From Neoconidiobolus thromboides FSU 785 (Eukaryota > Entomophthoromycota > Entomophthoromycetes > Entomophthorales > Neoconidiobolaceae), in the NCBI GenBank assembly GCA_025603075.1, contig MU626344.1:1-64000 (forward strand): DNA of 64,000 bases, given 5' to 3'. Below are positions 50,713-60,758 of the stretch, in pieces. Within the stretch, counting starts at the first letter, position 1, and each line of letters opens with the position of its first letter. Position numbers and translations under genes: made by a program. The notes under the pieces are model-generated. The model was not told the origin of the DNA. It saw nothing but the letters and a program-made list of their open reading frames with translations, and ran no database searches.

Positions 50713-53310
50713 TTATTTTAAATAAAGTGGTAAAACACATCTTGCAGATATACAATCCAATATCCAGTAATAAGGAACAGAACAATGATCATCAATGTTA
50801 GAATCACTCGGATATACTTTTAGCACGTGGTTTTTATTTGGAAAAGGAATTAATCTAAAATTATTGACTAATGCAAAATTTTTATACTCACCATCTTCAC
50901 TCCCATGATTATCATCATTGTTATTACTTAATATATTCTTTCCCTTATCATTTTGTAGTAAAATATTATAACTTCCATTCAAACTCAACATACTTTTAAA
51001 CTTTGTTATGTTCAAGTTCTTCTCTTCAGTTATGGATGGAATTAGAATACTATAATCATCATAGTCATAGCTTATTTTACCATCCAAAAGTGAGATTAAC
51101 TTAATTAAATCTTCTTTGCTTGGCCTAACATTTTTGAAGTTACCTACAAAAGCAAATGAATATCCATCAAAAAAATTAAGTTTATTCAATGATTTCATGG
51201 GCTGAATACTATTTATTAACGGTCCATATGCTTTAGTACCATAAGTATAATAATCCATTTCCTCAATAACCCTTTCCTCTAATAAACTATCGAATAGCCA
51301 ATTTACATCTACTACATTTACGTTATGAATTAAACATAGTAAATATTTAAACGTTCTTTGTGCAATCAGTCTACCATTATGCTGAGTGCCATCTACAATT
51401 AGATGACTAATTTTACCATAGCTTAGATCCTTTTTCACTTCTTTAATTAGGATTCCGACAGTATTTAATTCCTCCATCGTTTTATCCACTTTCTTTCTCA
51501 TATTCAGTGTTAAATTTGAAAACGCTATATAAATAGGCTTATTGTTAGGCGCCTTACCGTTATCATTAACATTCTCTTTTATTAACTTGGTCATCTTATT
51601 CTTATTAGAATGACTTTGACTTGATTCTTTACTAGCTGTATGATCTATATTACTAGATGTTCTTTTCTGCGCTTTGCTTTTAATATTCATAGCTATTTTA
51701 ATCTGTCGCTTTAGTACCTCATCAACTCTATCTTTATGATCTTTTTTTGGCCCTCCACATCCTTCACATGCCTTATAGCGTGGATTATTTAAGTAAGTAC
51801 AACTTAAGCACTCCCACCTATCTTTACTGTATATATTACTTTGTGTATTTATTTTACACTTATTTTTCTTTGGTCTTTCTTTAACTATATATTTTTGGAC
51901 CTCCTCAGGTTTAATTTCTTCATCTCTTTCTTCCATTTTTACAAGTTTATTATTTAATAATGTATTTGGCTTATAATGATATTTTACTGCTGTACATTTG
52001 ATTGTTATTTTCTTACTGACTTCGTATTTATTAGGTGGTTCTATTTTATTTGTATTCTTATTACTTAAACTATTATTCAAATTTCCATTGTTATTTAAAT
52101 TATCTTTGAAGCTATTATTACTAGTCGTACTTGTGTAATAATTTTCTAGTATAAGTTGATTTGCGATATCCTTAGTATTATGACTCAAAACTGGTTTATC
52201 TTGAGATAATTCATGTGGTCTTACATTATCCTTAAACTCTTCTTTATTATCTTCTTTATTATCTTCTTTATCAACTAAAATACTTTCATTGAATATCATC
52301 TGGTTCTCACAAACTCCATTTGAATCATTATTTTCGTATGCATTAGTTTCATCACTATTTAATATATGAGTTTCATACTTCCTGTCCGCTTCTTTATTAC
52401 TTAGTTCATGGTCATAACTCCTACTAACGCCCAAATTATATTCCCTAATTAATCTTTCTTGATCAAAAAAAGTAAGTTGAACTGAACGTCCTGTTTTAAT
52501 AGGCTTCTTTTCAGATAAGTTATCCTTAATTGGGACCACTTCTTGATTGTTAGTTTCTTCGGGTGAAGGTGTAAAAAGGGCATTTTTTAATAGCGAATGA
52601 GCATCTGACTGTGTTTCAGCCTCATTAGTAATTTCTTCTGGTGATGTAAAATAGATTTTCTTTAGTTCTGTGTCAATATTCGAGTCATTCATACTTTTCT
52701 GATTAGCTCCCTTTTCTTTAGCATCGTCTTTTAAACCCCCTTTCAATCTAAATTGACTTTGATGATTGATCGCTTTTTCTTTTGTATTAAAGTTTATTAT
52801 CTCATCCAATTCAACTGTAGTTTCTCTATGAATATCTTTTTCTTTCAACTTTCGATCTCGTTTATTAGCTTCTTTTCCTCTTGCATCACAATTTAAATTT
52901 TCCTTCAGTTTAGCTCCGATGTCCTTCTTAGCCTCGTTTTGTTTCGTGTCACTACTCGATACTTCTTTTAGCCTAGTTCCTCTTTGGCTATTAAGTTCTT
53001 TTTCATTTACATTGCCCTCTACTTCTTCCAAGCTCTCTTTGTCTGGCTCAAACAATAGCTCTTGAAGATCACTAAATAGATTTTGAATTTCTGTCAAACT
53101 ATTACTCGCCTTCAGATTGCCTGGAAACGCTAAACATTTACATTGTGGACACATACCCCTTGTACCCACATACATCAAAGCACAATCAAAACAAAACGAA
53201 TGTCCACAGGAGTACAGTGTACTTGGTGATTCCGTTGGCTTGAAACAGATATTGCAAGTCAATAAATCGGCTATGTTTTTTAGCCTTGTTTTGAAGCTGG
53301 GAGGTGACAT
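50713..53310 (-). CDS. BRCA1/BARD1-like RING, RanBP2 zinc finger and tandem BRCT protein
   Basis: Probable nuclear E3 ubiquitin ligase and DNA-damage protein. Intronless, 865 residues. Residues 19-59 form a C3HC4 RING (CNICF, CGHSFCFDC, CPQCK). Residues 90-490 are low-complexity, rich in Lys, Asn, Glu and Ser. About 503-530 is a RanBP2-type zinc finger (WECLSC, NNPRYKACEGCG). About 588-690 is BRCT 1 (IYIAFSNLTL, HLIVDG, VDVNWLFDSL). About 708-862 is BRCT 2 (YSFAFVGNF, VPYYWILDC). RING plus C-terminal tandem BRCT is the BRCA1/BARD1 layout. Ankyrin repeats of BARD1 are absent, so BRCA1 or its plant and protist relatives are closer. No extra intron is needed. Orthology is not proven. Confidence 0.85.
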   Translation of the reverse strand: MSPPSFKTRLKNIADLLTCNICFKPTESPSTLYSCGHSFCFDCALMYVGTRGMCPQCKCLAFPGNLKASNSLTEIQNLFSDLQELLFEPDKESLEEVEGNVNEKELNSQRGTRLKEVSSSDTKQNEAKKDIGAKLKENLNCDARGKEANKRDRKLKEKDIHRETTVELDEIINFNTKEKAINHQSQFRLKGGLKDDAKEKGANQKSMNDSNIDTELKKIYFTSPEEITNEAETQSDAHSLLKNALFTPSPEETNNQEVVPIKDNLSEKKPIKTGRSVQLTFFDQERLIREYNLGVSRSYDHELSNKEADRKYETHILNSDETNAYENNDSNGVCENQMIFNESILVDKEDNKEDNKEEFKDNVRPHELSQDKPVLSHNTKDIANQLILENYYTSTTSNNSFKDNLNNNGNLNNSLSNKNTNKIEPPNKYEVSKKITIKCTAVKYHYKPNTLLNNKLVKMEERDEEIKPEEVQKYIVKERPKKNKCKINTQSNIYSKDRWECLSCTYLNNPRYKACEGCGGPKKDHKDRVDEVLKRQIKIAMNIKSKAQKRTSSNIDHTASKESSQSHSNKNKMTKLIKENVNDNGKAPNNKPIYIAFSNLTLNMRKKVDKTMEELNTVGILIKEVKKDLSYGKISHLIVDGTQHNGRLIAQRTFKYLLCLIHNVNVVDVNWLFDSLLEERVIEEMDYYTYGTKAYGPLINSIQPMKSLNKLNFFDGYSFAFVGNFKNVRPSKEDLIKLISLLDGKISYDYDDYSILIPSITEEKNLNITKFKSMLSLNGSYNILLQNDKGKNILSNNNDDNHGSEDGEYKNFALVNNFRLIPFPNKNHVLKVYPSDSNIDDHCSVPYYWILDCISARCVLPLYLK

Positions 53311-53652
53311 TTTGGTTATAAATTGGAAATAAAGAAAGAATCTAAATTTAGTAAACTAAGTACTATTATCATCAGTTTTCGTGTATGCAGTTTAGTTCTA
53401 AGTTTATTAAATGAAACTATTGTTGAATTCAATCATAATCTATTGGTTAGAAAATATCAAAAATTGAAATATTACATTAATAAATTGAGTAGATTTTATC
53501 ATTTTAGTATAAGCAAGCTAAGTTAACTTACACTCACCTGCTCAACTTTCATTATATTAACATTGACTTGCTAGAAAATGTAAACTATAAACTAATACTA
53601 TCTTCATAATACTTAAATCAAAAATAAGCTATAAAACACAAATAAAATTTAA
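53311..53652. other. Intergenic spacer
   Basis: About 340 bp between the PEX5 3' end and the BRCA1-like 5' end, both minus strand. Nothing recognisable. Confidence 0.5.
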
Positions 53653-55904
53653 TTAAAAGGTAAACTCTTCACGGAAAGAATTGATGTCTTTAGCGTCGCA
53701 TTTCTCTACCAAATCGGTACGATCCAACATATACAAGGTCATTCTCAAAGTATCCCATACATGAGAAGAGGATCTAGTACTATTGAGAGGTAATGAAGAA
53801 CCAGAAGGATCCTTAGTGTTATTTTCTTGAGATTGTAAAGATAAAGCAGCTAAGAGGTGTTCGGCAGCTTCATGATATTGGCCAAGGTTGATAGAACTGA
53901 TAGCTAGATTGTATCTAGCTCTTATAAAGGTAGGGTTCAATTCTAAAGCTTTGAAGTAAGCTTCCATGGCCTTGGATGGTTCTTGGCTATTGGCTAAGGT
54001 GGCACCTAATTTATTCCATAATAAATAATCCTAAATATATTTAGTTAATAAAATATAATAATATCATAGAAGTCATTACATCTGGTCTGGTAGATAAAGC
54101 AGATTCAAAACAGTCTACTGCTTTATCATATTCCTCAGAAATATTCAATAAAACACCTAAAGCAATTTGTACTTCTGGATCAAAAGTATCGGTAGTATTA
54201 GCCCTAACTGCATCTAAGTAAAGGTTGAATATGTATTCATGGCGTTGATCCCCATTTTGTGGCGGGTTGGGTCTAACAAGATGTTTATAGGTTGGGCTGT
54301 TTTGTACCCATGATTCTAAAGCATCATACGCATCATTGATGCAATTTTCATTGGTATAAGAAACTGCTAAAGCTAACCAAGCATCACATAAAGAGGGGTC
54401 CAAAGATACTGCTTGTCTCAATGCAGCAATGGCAGCTGCTTCCCTTTCATTTTCTTGTTGTCTTAATCCTAATTTATGCCATGCAGAGGCATCTTCTGGA
54501 TTAATTTGGGTTTTTGCTTCCAGAGCAGGTAAGGAAGTAGCAAGGTCCTTACTGTTGATAGCAGAATCTAAAATTTCTTGTGGTGCATCCAAAAAATGAT
54601 TCACTTTCGAGAATGGATAATGATCATAAATTGGATTAGCAGATCGATTGATCTTCGAGGCAGTTTCATATTTTTCCCAATCTTTTTGTAATTTGTCCCA
54701 TTCAATGTCTTGCGGATTTTCATTCATACTGAGTATTTGTTCTTTATAGTCGTCTACCCAATTACTAAATTTAAAGGCTTGCTCAAATTCTTCATCTGAT
54801 AACTCAGCAAGACTAGTTTTTGGCTCGTCAAATCTTTCATCTTGGCTTTGAATAAATTCTTCTGCCCAATTCTTAGTCACATCTTGTGGATTGAGTCCAT
54901 TTAATTTTGAAGAATCTAAATGACCTGTAGAGGTCATTCCATCGCTCTGCTTGAAACTTTCACCTGTTTCTACAATTTTATCACCATCCACCTTCAGTTC
55001 ACCATCACTAAATCCTTTGACCATATTAATAAATTTAGAATCTCTAAATTTAGGATTTGAGTCAACATCTACGTTATTAAGAAGCATTTCAGCTGTTTTC
55101 GCCATTAAATCTTTCTCGCTAACTGTTTCTTTATTGTTCAATATTTCTTCCTGTGCTTTTTCAAATATTTGAGCCCATTGAGTGCTATCCATGCTAGGCT
55201 GTTTTACTGATACTGAAGGCTGCTCATAGACTAGAAATAATAAATATTTATATCAAATTTTAATAATAATTTTACTCATAGGACGGGCCATTGGCATAAA
55301 AGGACGATGAAAGGGCATCATTCTATTGGTTCTCATTTCCATAGGGCGACTATTTTCTTGAGTCACATGGAATTTTGAAAATTCTTGACCCCACTCAGAA
55401 TGGGATTGACTTTGATTTGAGTGCACCTCCATATTGTTATGAAAATGGCTTGTACTTGGACCTTCTATGGCCATATGCTCAAATTCTTCCACGAAATCTT
55501 TGTTCATTTGGCGATGCCCCAAAACCTGCTCCCTTTGGTATAAGGACATGCCTTCTAATTCATTAGACACCCTCCCTAACATTGGGCCATCTTTCATAAA
55601 TCGAGCATGGTTGTTAAAGTCTAAATGCTATAAAAGAATAAGTTTTTGGCTTTATGTTATATAGAAATAAACTACATTTTGATCTTCACGATGCATAGCT
55701 AAGTTTTGGAAGTTCTAAATCTGTCAATAAATGAAATTTAACAATAATGTGGCTAATTACCTGCTCTGCATGAAATTGATTCCCATTTAAGTTTTGATTT
55801 TCTCTCATATTACCGCCACTAATTTGAGGCAGTAATTTGGCTAATGGATTATTACTCCCAGAACAATCTGGACCACCAGTAATTATATCTTTTAAGGCTG
55901 ACAT
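53653..55904 (-). CDS. PEX5: Peroxisomal targeting signal 1 receptor PEX5
   Basis: Cycling receptor that binds C-terminal SKL-type signals and delivers proteins into peroxisomes. Exons 55761-55904, 55676-55714 (39 nt), 55276-55627, 54080-55230 and 53653-54030 join to 687 residues. Cys14 in GPDCSGSNNPLAKL is the conserved site of PEX4-dependent mono-ubiquitination. The N-terminal half has WxxxF/Y motifs that bind PEX14 and PEX13 (WGQEF, WAQIF, WAEEF, WVDDY). The C-terminal half is TPR repeats, with LGLRQQENEREAAAIAALRQ, the linker before WNKLGATLANS, and ARYNLAISSINLGQYHEAAE. Mitochondrial EF-G2 in the same window fits a cell with both organelles. An in-frame non-ATG extension upstream was not used. 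Confidence 0.95.
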
Positions 55905-56269
55905 GTTTTTCAATTAATTTTTAAAAAAGTAAAATTATAATTAATAATCGATTGCTTTTATTTTTTTAGCTATACTTTGATTTTCATGCTATTTTGGTTT
56001 GGCTTTTAATGCCCTTCAACCAATCAAAAAAAAGTATATGGTGACTAATACGTCTTAGTGGAGCTGGTAATTTGTAGCTTAGGACTAAACTTTAGTTAAA
56101 ATGAGTCCAATGATAATGAGTAAAAAACAACTCCTCTAATAATAAAATATTTTAAAATATAGAACAAACTATAAACTCACAAAAAAAATAAATTAAAAAA
56201 ATAAATTCTATTTTATAACAAATTATAAGATTTTATATAAACTGCTTTTCTAGATATAGTACATCTTAT
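55905..56269. other. Intergenic spacer
   Basis: About 365 bp of A/T-rich DNA upstream of PEX5 and downstream of the eIF2 gamma gene. No feature is visible. Confidence 0.5.
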
Positions 56270-58094
56270 TTAATTATCAAGTTCAATTGTGGCTCCACGC
56301 TTAATTTTGCCCCATCCAATAAGTCTATTAATAATAAATTAATACTCTTGATACTATTATTATTGCTATACAATTTACCTCCAATGTTTATCAATACGAC
56401 GGGACAAAGCAATCTTTTCGCCTAACTCAGTACAAGCTGGGGAAGTTAAAGCAATCTTAGCCATATCTCCCTTAACAGTCAACACTCTGCCACCAGTAGA
56501 AGTAGAACCAATATTTACCATTAATACTTCGGCTTTGGCTAATTTTTGTACCTATAATGATTATGAATTTCTATAATTAACATTGTAAATTAAAATTACT
56601 TTAGCCTGTTTTTTATCATCTGTCTTTACACCAAGTAATCGACGTAACAAAAAGAAATTAATTTCCAATTCCGTATAAATGGCTGGTAATTTGCCTACAG
56701 CTCCTAACACCTAATAATGATTTAATAAAGCTAAAAACATTATTTTCCTATCATTTACTTGTCCAACCAAACGATCAGCACGACACAATGTAGGATCAAT
56801 TTTAGTACCAACACCTAAAAACTAATTAATCTATTTAATTTGCTGTATATGTTGTATTTTACCAATTAAACCTCCAGGAACAGCAAAGGCTAATTGATTA
56901 CTTTCAGCAAGTAAAGTAACAATCCTTGAGAAAATAGGTCTAACTTTAAGGGAACCTTCAGCATCCTTAGTTACAATACCTGGTCTAACTTCAATTTCAT
57001 CTCCTAACTAATAGAAAATTGATATAAAATATTTACTTTAAAATCAAAGTCCCTTACTTTAAGAACGCCAGTAAGTAAAGATCCACCAGCAACACCACCC
57101 TTAAGATCAGCAACTTCAGATCCAGGCTTATTAACATCGAATGAACGAATAACAATTAATCTAGGATCGGATGTAAAGTCTCTTACAGGAACTGGAATAC
57201 GCTTGCAAATATACTCATTAACAGCATCAATATTGTATTTCAATTGTGCAGAAATGGGTACAATAGGTGCACCATCAGCTACAGTACCACGTACAAAGTC
57301 TAAGATGGATTGATAATGCTCTTCAGCTGCACTTGGTTTGATTAAATCCACTTTATTTTGTAATATAATAATGTGCTGTAACTTCATAATCTCAATAGCT
57401 GCTAAATGCTCTGAAGTTTGAGGTTGAGGACAGGATTCATTACCGGCAATAAGTAATAATGCTGCGTCCATCACAGCAGCTCCGTTTAACATGGTAGCCA
57501 TAAGAATATCGTGACCAGGACAATCAACAAATGATACATGACTATTGGGTGTTAATGTTTTTCTTAAATACTGATTGAGATTATTACCGTTCTAATTTCA
57601 TGGTTCCACCACAGCCTGGTCTTTCGCAAGGTGGGCTGTCTTCTTTATCAGAACGATAAGAACGATAACATCCTGGTCTTGTACATTCTTCATTGGTACA
57701 TTTGTAAATCTGCAAAATTATAAGATGTATTATTATATTAGTTAACTCATTTTTACTTTTGCGTTAGCATAACCAAGTTTAATGGTAATATTACGCTCCA
57801 ATTCGTTCTTAAATCTAACAGTCTACATTAAAATAACGTTAATTTGTAATTTTTTGATTTTTTGTATTCTCCACTTACTTGTACACCAGAAATGGCTTTT
57901 ACAACGGTAGATTTACCATGAGCTACGTGACCAATAGTACCTGAATAATTCGTAAATTAATCATTGTTTTATATTTTTTGAATTCATATCCTACCAATAT
58001 TGATGGTAGCTTGCTTTGAGATAACCTCAGGATGAAGTGGATGTAAAGTATTAACATCAATATTCATCTTTGGAATTGTTTCTATTTCGGTCAT
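56270..58094 (-). CDS. GCD11: Translation initiation factor eIF2 gamma (GCD11)
   Basis: GTPase subunit of eIF2, carrying initiator tRNA to the 40S subunit. Ten exons: 57995-58094, 57879-57940, 57757-57822, 57588-57709, 57058-57541, 56863-57007, 56759-56814, 56600-56710, 56379-56551, 56270-56324. They join to 457 residues, within the family range. G1 is [10 protein letters not shown]3 DCPGHD and G4 NKVD. The zinc knuckle is [13 protein letters not shown] plus CERPGCGG. Domain II begins after [20 protein letters not shown]. The C-terminus [15 protein letters not shown] is typical. It has the most introns per length in the window. The GTPase motifs are intact. Confidence 0.97.
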
Positions 58095-58659
58095 TTTTAT
58101 ACGATTAACTAATGTTTAACTTCTATCCCTATCAATAAGAATGTTGGATTGTTTAATCGAGTTGAATTGATTTTTTACTTTTGGTTTGTAAGCCAATCAA
58201 ATTTTAGAGTATTTTTAAAAAATTGATGTTTTTATTAAAAATAGTTGATTATGAAGTTTTTTTTAATAAGTAATTAAAGTTTATTTCATCTATTATAGCT
58301 TTTATACTATTATGTTATAGCTTTCAACTGCGCTAGAACTGTCAAATCTGAGTCATCATGATTTTACTTATTTTGAAATTCCTATCTATTTTGTGTATAA
58401 GATAATGTAAACATAATAACAAACATTAATAAAAATTCACAAAAAAAATTAGAGAATATCATAATTACTGCAGTTTTAGATTTAAGAAATTTTTATTTTG
58501 ATAGTCAAGTATTAATCAAATTAAAATACTGTAATGAAAAAAACATATAAAGTATCAAAACAAAACTATAGATAAATTACTATGACTTAAAACAAAAAAA
58601 AGATGAATATAACTTTAATAACAGAAATCATAATAGTAATCTCCATTTTTATTTCTTAA
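58095..58659. other. Intergenic spacer
   Basis: About 565 bp upstream of the eIF2 gamma gene. A/T-rich, no feature seen. Confidence 0.5.
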
Positions 58660-59051
58660 TTAAACCCTCATCTCCAATTTTTTCCCCAACCACATCACAT
58701 TATCCAAGTTATCTTTCAACTTATTCACTGTTACTGGGTTAATCAAACAGGAGAGTCCATTACGATTCACTGTTAACCAAGGTATCACTTGAGAGAACTG
58801 TTTAGGCGTAAATACATGTACTTTAAAATATTTGGCAGGATGAGGTGCTATTTAATGTTATTAAGCTATAATTATAAACAAAATTATCAATGACTACCTT
58901 CTGGCTCCTCTTCAATTTGATAAGCAATGATATCCGGATATTGTCGGATCATGGTATCTCTTAATATTTGGGCTTTTTCGAGTTGACTAGAGTCTTCGGT
59001 AGAACTATAAACGTAAATTTGAAAGTAACTTATTGGGCGTGGAAATTCCAT
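58660..59051 (-). CDS. DOPA 4,5-dioxygenase-like small protein
   Basis: Exons 58898-59051 and 58660-58847, joined across a 50-nt intron, encode 113 residues. It matches the small DOPA-dioxygenase family (ferredoxin-like fold) known from Amanita pigment synthesis and from many bacteria and fungi. Motifs are YFQIYVYSS, APHPAKYFKVHVFTPKQF, VIPWLTVNRNGLSCLINPVT and a C-terminal MWLGKKL. Of the usual metal-site histidines, the PHP one is visible, while the second near the N-terminus (often GHH or DFHAHIY) is replaced by SYFQIYVY, so catalysis is doubtful. Substrate unknown. Divergent from the m5C methyltransferase. Confidence 0.78.
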
Positions 59052-59430
59052 ATTAATTTGTTTTTAGATATGTAAAGAATGAAGTTTTTTAATTTCATTA
59101 TTTGATTTTTAATCAAAAGCATGACTCACTATTTTTTATTTTAATTATGGTGATTTCTATGTTTTTAAAATGTGATTTTAAACCTCTAGTTACTTAATTT
59201 AGCAAATAGTTGTGGTAATATATTACTTTACTATTTGCTTTGGCACTACTATTTATAATTATTATAGTTTGATTAGTAAAAAATTAATAAAGTTATACTT
59301 CTATTTTATAACATATTAGAAATTTTGTATTCATTAATAAAATATGTTTCTACTAAGGTTAATTGAAAAGAATAACTAAAAGCTCTTACTAAAATTAAAA
59401 AAGCAAGTTTTTATGCTTTTATGAATAAAC
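59052..59430. other. Divergent intergenic region
   Basis: About 380 bp between head-to-head genes, A/T-rich, presumably carrying both promoters. No motif recognised. Confidence 0.45.
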
Positions 59431-60705
59431 ATGACTTCCAGAGAAACCAACTTATTGTTACAAAGTGAAAAGCTACGATCATTTTTATTACAAAATGAAA
59501 TTGATATAAAAGAATATGACCCAGCAGTTTTGAGCCATCGTTATTTACGAGTTAGGAAGCATATAAAAATAAACCAAGATAAAGATAAGAAGGTAATTCA
59601 GCCAAAAATAATATTCTAGGAACATGTTAGCTAATTATTAAAGGAATCTCAGCCAGATATTCTAAATCTTCACTTATTAAAAACCGAGCTCAATGAATCC
59701 CCAATAATTGTAATCCAGGCTCACTTCCACTTCCTAAAACTACCTAAAACCTTAAAACTCAACCTAACTACCGCATATCAATCAAACCAAATCATTGGGA
59801 TGGATATAAGTTCGGCAATATCTGTACTTGCCTTAGACACCCAGAGCACCGACAGAGTATTAGATTTATGTTGTGCTCCCGGTATGAAATTACTTATGAT
59901 AGCTGAATTGCTTGAAGAAGGTAATATAACTGGAGTAGACATCTCAAAGAGTCGACTATCCACTTGTCGAGCATTGGTAAAGAAATATCAGGTAGCAAAT
60001 AAAGTCAAGTTATACTATGGAGACGGTACAATATTTAGAGTTTTGGCTGGAGTAAACAGTAGATGGTTGACAAAGGAACAAAAAGAATGGTATAGTTTAA
60101 ATAGTGATGACTTGGGAAAACCTTTTTATGCACCAAAAGAAATGAGGGGATTTAATTTATTATTTGAGGATGAGAATGAGATGGATAAAAACAAGATGGA
60201 ATTACTTTACGACAAGGTATTAGTGGACGCTGAATGTACTCATGATGGTTCTATTGTACATGTTGAGAAGTACCAACAAGAAAAAGAAGGATTTACACTG
60301 GAACAGCTGGAGGATAAATTGAGTGTGGAGTTAAGTCATAAAAAAAGTGAGTTGCAATTGCAGTTGTTAGTAAATGGATATAAGTTATTGAAAAAAGGAG
60401 GCACTATAGTTTATTCTACTTGTAGCTTTACAAGACAGCAGAATGAATATGTTATTGCAAAGTTTTTAAATCTTATTAAATTTGAGTTATTGATGGAACC
60501 ACCGATAATCAATAGCATTCAACGATTTGTTCCTAAATCCATTCCTTATTTGAAAGGTAAAAATATTGATGAAGAATTTATTGCTAAGAATAATATTAAC
60601 TTGGAGAGTACTATTATCAATCGTTATTTATCAAATGCTATTCGCTTCCTACCTTCAGTCTCAAATACTTCAGGCTTATTTATTATTAGTTTTAAAAAAG
60701 TATAA
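59431..60705 (+). CDS. RsmB/NOP2/NSUN-family RNA cytosine-5 methyltransferase-like
   Basis: SAM-dependent methyltransferase of the family that makes 5-methylcytosine in rRNA or tRNA. Exons 59431-59592 and 59644-60705 join to 407 residues. Motif I is VLDLCCAPGMKLLMIAELL, followed by GNITGVDISKSRL. Motif IV reads VDAECTHDGS where most members have DxPCSG; the Cys is kept but Pro is Glu. Motif VI is STCSFTRQQNEYV, with the catalytic Cys in TCS. A short N-terminal helical region and no PUA domain are seen. The DAECTHDG variant defines a distinct eukaryotic subgroup whose target I cannot name. Its stop is only 53 bp from that of EF-G2 on the other strand. Confidence 0.82.
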
Positions 60706-60758
60706 TAGAACAATAAAACAACAATAACTAACAATTAACTCTTTTTTATTTCTATTTT

